Source of the DNA: Thermoprotei archaeon
Lineage (GTDB): Archaea > Thermoproteota > Thermoprotei > Thermofilales > B20-G17
Direction: 5' to 3'
Length of the DNA stretch: 15,959 nucleotides
NCBI GenBank assembly: GCA_003650785.1
Contig: QMRW01000014.1
Span: 1-15,959 of the forward strand
The notes under the pieces are model-generated. The model worked only from the letters and a program-made list of their open reading frames with translations, was not told where the DNA came from and did no database searches. Both the position numbers and the translations under genes were made by a program. Positions 1 through 5,880 of the stretch are shown here, one piece after another (the first letter of the stretch is position 1; each line of letters opens with the position of its first letter).

Positions 1-394
1 GATAACAGGTACTCCAGTAGTATCTAGGATAGTAGTGGATCCCAGAATAAACGAGGTAGCTATGAAAGCAGTAAAGGCTGTAGATGAAAAGCCTCATGGC
101 TTTTACTGCTTAGATCTAAAGGAAGGGGCCGATGGAAGAATATATGTCACTGAGATAAATCTAAAGGCGCATACAACGCTTCCCCTATGGTCATATATAG
201 CTACACGTATATTTAGAATGCCAGAATGGGGGAACATAGCATATCTTTACCTTAGGTTAGGGTTGGGAGAAGATGTAGATTTAAAAAGCATACCAAAATT
301 CGATATATACCCGGAAGTCACTATGTTAAGGCACATAGATGTTGGGGTCTGGATACTCTATGAGGATAAGAATATGAAGATTAAAGTTCTCTAG
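1..394 (+). CDS. ATP-grasp domain enzyme, C-terminal fragment (5' end outside window)
   Basis: The frame starting at base 2 is open from the window edge to a TAG stop at 392-394, giving about 130 residues; a GTG at 35 is internal and not the real start. The visible part resembles the C-terminal half of an ATP-grasp fold (carbamoyl-phosphate-synthase-like or PurK-like ligases): a strand carrying VSRIVVDPR, then about 30 residues later the sequence GRIYVTEIN. The Glu and Asn of that last motif (about visible residues 51 and 53) are the usual ligands of the second Mg-ATP metal. This class couples ATP hydrolysis to formation of an acyl-phosphate and then a C-N or C-S bond. The amino- or thiol-bearing acceptor cannot be read from this fragment, so no specific reaction is assigned. 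It is convergent with the next gene. Confidence 0.6.
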   Translation, partial: ITGTPVVSRIVVDPRINEVAMKAVKAVDEKPHGFYCLDLKEGADGRIYVTEINLKAHTTLPLWSYIATRIFRMPEWGNIAYLYLRLGLGEDVDLKSIPKFDIYPEVTMLRHIDVGVWILYEDKNMKIKVL

Positions 395-528
395 TGAATA
401 TTCTACCATTCACATACTAGTCTCACATTATTAGTAGAAGTTAGCAGGAATTTAGCTCTTCCTTCTCAGAGCATCAATCAATATTCTTCAATAGCTACTA
501 CTAATAGTAACTATTTTAGTGATTTTTC

Positions 529-552
529 ACAGTTTTAGGAGTAATAAACTGT
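529..552. repeat. 7-bp inverted repeat between convergent genes
   Basis: ACAGTTT (529-535) is repeated in reverse complement as AAACTGT (546-552) around a 10-nt spacer. It lies 15 bp past the stop codon of the minus-strand gene in the 172-bp gap between two convergent genes. It could fold as a short 3' hairpin for either transcript. No U-tract follows it directly on the minus strand, so it is not a classic intrinsic terminator. The rest of the gap (395-566) shows T-rich runs (around 512-527) but no gene. Confidence 0.35.
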
Positions 553-566
553 ACTACTTCTAATTG

Positions 567-2447
567 CTAGTCAAGAATGAGTTCTTTAGTATGATACTTT
601 CGTATTCTTAAAAGTAGTCTTCTGAGGGAGTTAGGAAGATTGCATAGATTTTCATATCTTGCTAGTACTCTAACTAGGGTTTTAAGCATGTTTCCTCTAG
701 ATTGACAATTACGACATTCGTGCACTATTTCAGGTGTCGTGTAGCCACAGTAGTTGCACTCTGTTAAATCTCTTGTGATAGATATCGTGGGTATTTGAAG
801 TTTTTCTATTAAATGGAGATTGTTCTTTATATTAGTGTGGGAGTATTGTACCATGTCAAGTAGGCATGCAGTCTTCATCTTGAGGTAGAATTCCTCCTCT
901 AGATTTATTCTGGTTTTAAGATCCATATTAGCTGCTATGGGAGTAAAGGTGCTGATAGTCGTATATTTCCCAGCATTATTGTTGATGAAGAAATCTAGAT
1001 CTGGAATTATAAGACTGGGTACTATCATAATATCCTCCTTAACTCTATCACATATAGCACTTGTTATCTCCTCTACTATACGATAGGGGTTTTCAAGTTC
1101 AAAGAGTCCGGTAAAGCGAAGTATGAATATATCTATTGTCTTGAGATCCTTTATAGGAACTTTGATATTTTTATGAACTGATCTCACCACCTTACTAATA
1201 CTACCTCGTTCAACTAGTAATATTATCTCATCTAATGTATCGGGCTTTATATTAAAGGTTAAACTTCCTAACACTCTGAAGTGCATGTTCTGATCCTTAG
1301 GTATAGTATCGAGAAAACCACTCACGTATCCTACAGGCGAAATATTTAGGGCTACGGGTATTCTGGTAAACCTGTACAGCTCCTCTTTTATAATATCATT
1401 GAACTTGAGTACAAGCACTTGTGGTCCTGACTTCGGACTTATATATTTACTAATAGCTGTAATAGTCTGCTCGTCGACTTCCATTGACACGCTTAAATGA
1501 AAATACTTTTTAGTATTAAGAAGAGGAGATTCCCATAATATATGAAGCGTTTTGAGTACGTCTTCGATATCGTGTGCAGTACTTCCATGCAAATTCAGAT
1601 TTCTAAGAAGTATGGAGCCCCCCACTTTAGAGGATAATTTATGTACCAGAGATATTATTTTATGAATACTTCTATCTTGTAATAGTGAGGTGTCGATACT
1701 TATTGATTCAGAAAATATACCAAAGTAATACGGAAAGTTAAATCTAATAATGTTCAAATAGTGAAATCTTTTTAATTTTCGTGGTATTATCTTACTCCTT
1801 AGTATATTGAGATTATTAAGATACATGAAGGTTCTAACCTCGATACTACCTTCTTCTACCTCATGAAGATTATCTGTATAATCATAAGGTAGTATCACAG
1901 TCCTATTGAGGAATTTTCCTAGTAAGTTTGGTGAATATTTATCTAATATTTCATTTAGAGTGATTATTATTAAAAGATCTACAGGTACTAGTTTTAGTCT
2001 GAGACTCTTACATACTCGAATCAATTTATTTAAGACATTAGCTATGATCTCATTAGATGTATTAGTATCCAGTCCAAATAGATCCACTATAGCATCTCTT
2101 ATACTGGTCGGATTAAATTCCAGGCCATTAGTATCATTTATCAATAGTAGTCTACCTGGACTATCCTTAAACTCTAGCATTTTTATTATAGCAAGATATA
2201 TTTCTCCTCTATTACTAATCTTATAGGTCTTTTGACTATGATCTTTTTCGATCATTCCTAGGGACCTGAGAACTCTAAGATGATATGCAAAGTTTAGCTT
2301 CTTTCTCCTCTTCTTAGCCACAACAAGATCCATAAGCTCTTTATACCTAAGTGGGCCATTAGCTTTAAGAACTTCAAGTATCCTAATACGGATAGGATGA
2401 AGTGCGGTAAGCTTACATCTCTCCAGGGAACGTCTTCTAGGACTCAT
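567..2447 (-). CDS. Winged-helix protein fused to a degenerate NrdD-like (class III ribonucleotide reductase-like) domain
   Basis: The protein has 626 residues from the ATG at 2447. A TTG at 2489 would add 14 residues, but a TATA-like TTATATT sits 24-30 bp ahead of the ATG, as expected for leaderless transcription. Residues about 10-90 form an ArsR-type winged helix (motifs HPIRIRILEVLKANGPLRYKEL, with the wing near GMIEKDHSQKTYKIS). The C-terminus has a zinc-ribbon-like CxxC...CxxC (C564, C567, C578, C581) followed by VRVLARYENL and a basic helix. Its order and spacing resemble the NrdD C-terminus, where a zinc site precedes RVCGYLG holding the radical glycine; here that glycine aligns with Ala596. 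I infer a non-catalytic NrdD relative turned into a transcription regulator, perhaps sensing nucleotides. The 450-residue middle was not aligned motif by motif, so the NrdD link rests mainly on the C-terminus. Confidence 0.6.
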   Translation of the reverse strand: MSPRRRSLERCKLTALHPIRIRILEVLKANGPLRYKELMDLVVAKKRRKKLNFAYHLRVLRSLGMIEKDHSQKTYKISNRGEIYLAIIKMLEFKDSPGRLLLINDTNGLEFNPTSIRDAIVDLFGLDTNTSNEIIANVLNKLIRVCKSLRLKLVPVDLLIIITLNEILDKYSPNLLGKFLNRTVILPYDYTDNLHEVEEGSIEVRTFMYLNNLNILRSKIIPRKLKRFHYLNIIRFNFPYYFGIFSESISIDTSLLQDRSIHKIISLVHKLSSKVGGSILLRNLNLHGSTAHDIEDVLKTLHILWESPLLNTKKYFHLSVSMEVDEQTITAISKYISPKSGPQVLVLKFNDIIKEELYRFTRIPVALNISPVGYVSGFLDTIPKDQNMHFRVLGSLTFNIKPDTLDEIILLVERGSISKVVRSVHKNIKVPIKDLKTIDIFILRFTGLFELENPYRIVEEITSAICDRVKEDIMIVPSLIIPDLDFFINNNAGKYTTISTFTPIAANMDLKTRINLEEEFYLKMKTACLLDMVQYSHTNIKNNLHLIEKLQIPTISITRDLTECNYCGYTTPEIVHECRNCQSRGNMLKTLVRVLARYENLCNLPNSLRRLLLRIRKYHTKELILD

Positions 2448-2470
2448 TAAAATTAAAGTAGTATAAGTCA

Positions 2471-2477
2471 AATATAA
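2471..2477 (-). promoter_or_regulatory. TATA box of the winged-helix/NrdD-like gene
   Basis: On the minus strand TTATATT lies 24-30 bp upstream of the ATG at 2447, preceded by AAAGGA as a possible BRE. No Shine-Dalgarno precedes the ATG. This fits an archaeal leaderless promoter and argues for the ATG over the upstream TTG at 2489, which would lie upstream of this box. Confidence 0.5.
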
Positions 2478-2489
2478 TCCTTTACACAA

Positions 2490-3031
2490 ATGTCTTTTTT
2501 ATATTCAGCTCATCATTTAAAAACATTTTTGCAATAAATATTTAATTATTGGATATTAGTAAAATGGCATAGTCTAAGTATTAGTTATAAAAAAAGAGAT
2601 ATAAACTTACTAGACAGTGATCTATTAGATAAATTCCCATACCTAAATAACTCATAGTGACAAGAGCTGTGGTTATTTGTGCCTTATATTTCGGTACTTC
2701 TAAGACTATGGATACCTGTATGGCTTCTCCTTAACACCTCTTTTAGAGTTAGAGTTTCATCTTAGATACATTGTCCACTATATGAACAGTCCTTTGTGGA
2801 TAGATCCTATTGCTTAAGAACTAATGATATATCTAACAAATGACTTCTTCAACTATATTTGAACTAGTAACTATATAATCTCTAAAATACCCATAGTACT
2901 TGCTAAGCGTATAGTCTGGGTACTACTATACAGCTTAAGTAAAGTTTATGAAGTTGTAAGCATACTGCAAAATGGAACTAAGCGAAGGTATGAGTGAAGA
3001 ATAGTACACTACCCCCAATGTAGACAACAGT
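2490..3031. other. Gene-free AT-rich gap upstream of tRNA-Leu
   Basis: About 540 bases hold no credible reading frame on either strand, no tRNA and no repeat array. The left end carries the promoter of the minus-strand winged-helix gene. A sequence matching an snoRNA-type box C (minus strand, 2516-2510) has a CTGA only one base away, so it does not form a C/D guide RNA. No strong TATA box is seen at the usual distance before the tRNA. A diverged pseudogene or an undescribed ncRNA cannot be excluded. Confidence 0.5.
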
Positions 3032-3150
3032 GCGGGGGTGCCCGAGCCAGGACAAAGGGGCGGGACTTAGGATCTCGCTCGAACATAAGGGCTAGATAGG
3101 AGCTCCCGTGGCGAAGGCCTGCGTGGGTTCAAATCCCACCCCCCGCACCA
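3032..3150 (+). tRNA. tRNA-Leu(UAG) with a 31-nt intron; CCA encoded
   Basis: The acceptor stem GCGGGGG (3032-3038) pairs with CCCCCGC (3140-3146); the discriminator is A3147 and CCA is encoded at 3148-3150. The T arm is GTGGG-TTCAAAT-CCCAC (3123-3139). The anticodon stem CGGGA (3061-3065) pairs with TCCCG (3104-3108). The mature loop reads C-T-TAG-G-C, so the anticodon UAG decodes CUA. The 14-nt variable region (3109-3122) and a D stem of CCC/GGG fit a class II leucine tRNA. The intron occupies 3072-3102, between canonical positions 37 and 38. Confidence 0.93.
3072..3102 (+). other. tRNA-Leu intron with full BHB splice motif
   Basis: The central 4-bp helix is CTTA (3066-3069) with TAGG (3097-3100), including one G-U pair. 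It is flanked by two 3-nt bulges, GGA (3070-3072) and AGC (3101-3103). The inner helix is TCT/AGA followed, after a C/T mismatch, by GCTC/GGGC around an 8-nt loop. Cleavage two bases into each bulge (after G3071 and after G3102) releases 31 nt and restores a normal 7-nt anticodon loop. This is the substrate shape of the archaeal tRNA splicing endonuclease. Confidence 0.85.
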
Positions 3151-3301
3151 GGTTCTCTCAATATCCTCTCTAAATTTACTACATTATCCAACTTACTCAA
3201 AGGACGAATTGATTATAGTAGGCCTACATTAGTAAATAGTTCCCCTTTCATGAATCAAAATAGAGACTAGAATGGCATGTTCATACCTTAGAAAAGTTAA
3301 A

Positions 3302-3313
3302 TCTCAATTGAGA
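3302..3313. repeat. 12-bp perfect palindrome
   Basis: TCTCAATTGAGA is its own reverse complement and is bordered on both sides by a near-symmetric TTAA. It lies 139 bp upstream of the GTG start of the ACT-V4R gene and 151 bp after tRNA-Leu. It may be a dimeric-regulator binding site, but its distance from any start makes the role uncertain. Confidence 0.35.
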
Positions 3314-3422
3314 GATTAAAATTTACGATTTGGAATTCCTACTATGACGAGAATACATGAAGAACTCGAATAAATTTGGATTACCGAAGTGCTTATTTCC
3401 TTTATCATTAATAAGAGAAAAG

Positions 3423-3432
3423 CATAAATAAA
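3423..3432 (+). promoter_or_regulatory. Possible TATA box of the ACT-V4R gene
   Basis: CATAAATAAA ends 20 bp before the GTG start at 3452. No Shine-Dalgarno is present in the 20 bases before the GTG, so leaderless transcription is likely. The position is slightly close to the start compared with the usual 25-30 bp. Confidence 0.4.
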
Positions 3433-3451
3433 TCTCATACTATCCCTTCAT

Positions 3452-4252
3452 GTGAAGAGTAGTAGAATAGAATCGCTTAATCTAGCTAGAGAGGGAATAG
3501 CTCCTAATAGAGAACTTTACGGTCTGTATGTAACGCTACTGAACAAACCTGGAGTTATTCAAAACCTACTTAAGAAATTAACCAAAAACAGGATCAGATT
3601 AGTATGCATAAATACTCCTTCTATGGAGTTTACTAGACCTCACATGACGGTGTTTTTAGTGGGAGACTTTACCAAAGCCTATGTAGGTATAGATGACTTT
3701 ATCCAGAAGCTCAGACAAGATAGGACTATAGTATCCATTGAAAGAGCATCAGAGATAACTAAGGGTGTTATAATAGATACCAAGCATTTTCCACTTACTA
3801 TCCATGATATGAGAGTTATCATGATGGGAGAAATAGTCCTAAGACCTCTTGTAACTACTATAAGAGATAAAATGAAGTTTTTAGTAGACGTTGTACTGTG
3901 GCATACTGGCTATGCTATAGGAATTGAGCTTACTAAACTCTTCAAAGATACATATGGCATTTCAAAACCCTGTGACTACTTTGCTGTTCTCGCCGCTAGG
4001 ACCATAGAGCTAGGATGGGGATACGTAGAAGAAGTAAAGTTAAACCAAATTGCTCGTACTGTTAAATTTAGTATTCAAGATCTCTGGGAGTGCTCTTTTT
4101 CAAAGCCCTCTGAAAAACCGCAGTCCCACATCTACCGTGGAATACTAGCCGGTATGGCGTCTGTAGTGTTCAAGACGGATATGATAGCAGAGGAGAAAAT
4201 GTGCATAGCTAAAGGCGATAACAAATGTCTCTTCATAGTAAGACCTAAGTAG
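3452..4252 (+). CDS. ACT domain-V4R domain fusion protein (probable ligand-sensing regulator)
   Basis: The protein has 266 residues. GTG at 3452 is the first usable start after an in-frame stop at 3425-3427. Residues about 20-105 fit an ACT-type small-molecule-binding fold (ELYGLYVTLLNKPGVIQNLL, the beta-alpha start with the typical NKPGV turn). Residues about 140-264 match the V4R (4-vinyl reductase) fold, ending in the family signature E-x-x-C-x-A-x-G-x-x-x-C with Cys251 and Cys259. V4R domains bind hydrophobic ligands or porphyrin/phenolic compounds and often act as sensors, and ACT domains often bind amino acids, so a cytoplasmic sensor or regulator is likely. No DNA-binding domain is visible, so it would act through a partner. 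It stands alone between two tRNA genes, which gives no pathway clue. Domain calls are confident; the function is inferred. Confidence 0.8.
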   Translation: MKSSRIESLNLAREGIAPNRELYGLYVTLLNKPGVIQNLLKKLTKNRIRLVCINTPSMEFTRPHMTVFLVGDFTKAYVGIDDFIQKLRQDRTIVSIERASEITKGVIIDTKHFPLTIHDMRVIMMGEIVLRPLVTTIRDKMKFLVDVVLWHTGYAIGIELTKLFKDTYGISKPCDYFAVLAARTIELGWGYVEEVKLNQIARTVKFSIQDLWECSFSKPSEKPQSHIYRGILAGMASVVFKTDMIAEEKMCIAKGDNKCLFIVRPK

Positions 4253-4353
4253 AGACATACTCTTGACTATTGTCCGTCGTCTACTAGTATTATTATATAA
4301 TATTATTTGATTACTTACATAGCATTTATCGGATTAAAAATGGAGTAGCCAGG

Positions 4354-4363
4354 GAGTTATACT
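4354..4363 (+). promoter_or_regulatory. Possible TATA box of tRNA-Pro
   Basis: GAGTTATACTTAA spans this region, 30-40 bp before the first base of the tRNA. The distance suits an archaeal promoter with a short 5' leader. The call rests on composition and spacing only. Confidence 0.35.
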
Positions 4364-4393
4364 TAATAGCACTTGCTATCAATAAGCTTAATA

Positions 4394-4481
4394 GGGGCCG
4401 TAGCTCAGCTTGGGTAGAGTGCGCGGCTCGGGACTATAGCGAGATCCCGCGTGGTCCGGGGTTCAAATCCCCGCGGCCCCA
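4394..4481 (+). tRNA. tRNA-Pro(CGG) with a 13-nt intron; CCA not encoded
   Basis: The acceptor stem GGGGCCG (4394-4400) pairs with CGGCCCC (4474-4480); the discriminator is A4481 and no CCA follows. The T arm is CGGGG-TTCAAAT-CCCCG (4457-4473). The D stem is GCTC/GAGT with one G-U pair. The anticodon stem CGCGG (4422-4426) pairs with CCGCG (4447-4451). After removal of 4433-4445 the loop reads C-T-CGG-G-C, anticodon CGG, decoding CCG proline codons. The acceptor, anticodon and T stems are all G-C, as expected in a thermophile. Confidence 0.92.
4433..4445 (+). other. 13-nt tRNA-Pro intron, minimal BHB
   Basis: The central helix CTCG (4427-4430) pairs perfectly with CGAG (4440-4443). The 3-nt bulges are GGA (4431-4433) and ATC (4444-4446). 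Only six bases (4434-4439) separate the left bulge from the right helix strand, so the motif has no inner helix and is closed by a small loop. Cutting two bases into each bulge gives 13 nt at canonical position 37/38. This is close to the lower size limit for archaeal tRNA introns. Confidence 0.82.
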
Positions 4482-4520
4482 TTACTTAGACGTATAGGCT
4501 CCTCATGGTCACTGTAGAGC

Positions 4521-5492
4521 TCACTTAAATTCCCTCAGTACTTTTTCCATGAACTCCTCTAGAGGTTTTAGTCTGTAGGCATCAGGAAAGTAGAATATTA
4601 TCTCCTCTATACCTAAGTCTATATACTTCTGTATCTTTTTTATGATTTCTTCAGGAGTTCCTATGTATTGGCTCTCTTTCATCGACTCATAGGAATGTTT
4701 ACCTATTTTAAAGAACTCTACCTCTTGGAATTTCCTCTTTACTTCTTCCTCAGTATCTCCCATAATGACAAATCCATCGTGTACTTTAACTATCTCATTA
4801 TAATCCCTTCCTACAGTACTACAGTGCTCTTTGAGTATAGCTATCTTTCTAGCATAGTAATCCGGATCACCCCAGCAGTGCCACATATCAGCGTACTTAG
4901 CTACTACTCTTAGGGTTAGTTTTTCTCCAACTCCTCCTACCAGAATAGGTGGATGAGGCTTCTGAACTGGTTTTGGATCGTTTAATGCACCCTCTAGTTT
5001 ATAGTACTTACCATCGAAATATACTTCATCCTTAGTCCACATGAGTTTGATTATCTGTATACTCTCTTCAAGCATTTTAATTCTCTTAGCAGGTCTGTAG
5101 AACTCTATCCCATATCCTCTGAATTCATGTTCGTACCAACAAGCGCCTAATCCTAGTATAACCCTACCATTTGATATAACATCGACATTAGCTACTAATT
5201 TTGCTAATACCGAGGGATGTCTGTAAAATATGCATGTTACAAGTGTCCCTAATCTGATTCTATTAGTAAGTGTAGCTAGTGCCGTCAGTACAGTCCAAGC
5301 CTCGAATACAGATCTTCCTTTAAGTGGCTTAGGTACTGTATGGAAGTGATCGAAGACCCAAAGAGAGTCATAGCCCAATTTCTCTGCATATCTAGCTACA
5401 TTCACTATAAGCCTCCACTGTTCTTGTGGAGTAGCGGTCGGAGGTAGATCTAGTCTCCATCCCTGTGGTACAAATACTCCGAATTTAGGCAT
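4521..5492 (-). CDS. Luciferase-like (LLM class) F420-type oxidoreductase
   Basis: The protein has 323 residues from the ATG at 5492; an upstream start at 5531 would add 13 residues but would remove the TATA box from its place, so the ATG is preferred. The fold is the bacterial-luciferase-like TIM barrel: early LGYDSLWVFDHFH; VISNGRVILGLGACWYEHEF in the middle; then AKRIKMLEESIQIIKLMW and FDGKYYKLEG; then PHPPILVGGVGEKLTLRVVAKYADMW, a flavin- or F420-phosphate contact region. Length and motif order match archaeal F420-dependent members (relatives of Mer and F420-dependent dehydrogenases). The hydride acceptor or donor cannot be read from sequence; FMN use is possible. The protein is cytoplasmic and transcribed alone, with its 3' end facing tRNA-Pro. 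Confidence 0.85.
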   Translation of the reverse strand: MPKFGVFVPQGWRLDLPPTATPQEQWRLIVNVARYAEKLGYDSLWVFDHFHTVPKPLKGRSVFEAWTVLTALATLTNRIRLGTLVTCIFYRHPSVLAKLVANVDVISNGRVILGLGACWYEHEFRGYGIEFYRPAKRIKMLEESIQIIKLMWTKDEVYFDGKYYKLEGALNDPKPVQKPHPPILVGGVGEKLTLRVVAKYADMWHCWGDPDYYARKIAILKEHCSTVGRDYNEIVKVHDGFVIMGDTEEEVKRKFQEVEFFKIGKHSYESMKESQYIGTPEEIIKKIQKYIDLGIEEIIFYFPDAYRLKPLEEFMEKVLREFK

Positions 5493-5506
5493 GGTTAATA
5501 TTAACC
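5493..5506. promoter_or_regulatory. 14-bp perfect palindrome at the oxidoreductase start (candidate operator)
   Basis: GGTTAATATTAACC is exactly self-complementary and abuts the ATG at 5492 on the minus strand. With a leaderless transcript it would cover the initiation site, just downstream of the TATA box, a place where archaeal repressors commonly block polymerase recruitment. The cognate regulator is not identified. Confidence 0.5.
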
Positions 5507-5510
5507 AAAC

Positions 5511-5520
5511 TTTAAATAAA
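5511..5520 (-). promoter_or_regulatory. TATA box of the luciferase-like oxidoreductase
   Basis: On the minus strand TTTATTTAAA lies 19-28 bp ahead of the ATG at 5492. It is followed by the palindrome that reaches the start codon. No Shine-Dalgarno is seen, consistent with a leaderless mRNA. Confidence 0.5.
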
Positions 5521-5615
5521 TCGTTTCTCATACAGATTCTCCTAATATACTCACTACAGTATCTTTAAGATCTACCCTTAGAAAGCATTATTATTCCCTT
5601 TTCAATTAAATTGAC

Positions 5616-5813
5616 ATGATCAGTGGTAAAAGTATAGGCAAGGCCATAGCACTGATAGGAATAGGAATTCTTATAGTAGGGGTAACAGGAATCTTTGTGA
5701 CTGGTGCCCATGGACTAGCCGGTGTGGGTTTCCTCTTCATAACCCTATTCATAGGACTACCAACTATAGCTATAGGTACAATAGTATATATCATAAGTAG
5801 GATAATGGAATAG
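5616..5813 (+). CDS. Small two-helix membrane protein, unknown function
   Basis: The protein has 65 residues, ATG at 5616 and TAG at 5811-5813. Two hydrophobic segments (about residues 8-28 and 36-60) are joined by a short loop with THG/HGLAG residues; the ends are MISGKS and SRIME. The antisense frame is a mirror of these hydrophobic codons and is not called. No Shine-Dalgarno is present; an ATTATTATT stretch about 21-29 bp upstream may be its TATA box. It lies 67 bp before the large M28-like/FtsX gene in the same direction and could be co-transcribed, for example as a small accessory subunit. I do not recognise the family. Confidence 0.55.
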   Translation: MISGKSIGKAIALIGIGILIVGVTGIFVTGAHGLAGVGFLFITLFIGLPTIAIGTIVYIISRIME

Positions 5814-5880
5814 TAGTTAGACAGTACTTAATGGAAGGTAAGCTTTTATTGATTAGTCCAAGTATAATACCGGTGTCTAT

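Larger units (their letters stand above)
3151..3451. other. Spacer between tRNA-Leu and the ACT-V4R gene
   Basis: About 300 bases without a supportable gene. It holds a perfect 12-bp palindrome (3302-3313) and, at its right end, a TATA-like stretch ahead of the ACT-V4R gene. A 24-codon frame at 3357-3431 is too short and featureless to call. Confidence 0.5.

Noticed and set aside
430..505. 8-bp inverted repeat ATTAGTAG/CTACTAAT
   Set aside because: The arms are 60 bases apart in AT-rich sequence where TAGTA-type words are common; chance is likely.
1906..2226. 106-codon plus-strand frame
   Set aside because: It lies wholly antisense to the winged-helix/NrdD-like gene and has no motif or promoter.
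2448..2489. 14-residue N-terminal extension of the winged-helix gene from TTG
   Set aside because: The TATA box lies between this TTG and the ATG at 2447, so the TTG would be outside a leaderless mRNA.
2505..2516. Box C-like ATGATGA on the minus strand, candidate C/D guide RNA
   Set aside because: The only nearby CTGA is one base away, leaving no room for a guide sequence, and no D box follows at a suitable distance.
3357..3431. 24-codon plus-strand frame upstream of the ACT-V4R gene
   Set aside because: It is too short, with no Shine-Dalgarno and no recognisable features; it overlaps the likely TATA box.
5606..5794. 62-codon minus-strand frame opposite the small membrane protein
   Set aside because: It is a Pro/Ile-rich mirror of the hydrophobic codons of the plus-strand gene; two helices of normal length are seen only on the plus strand.
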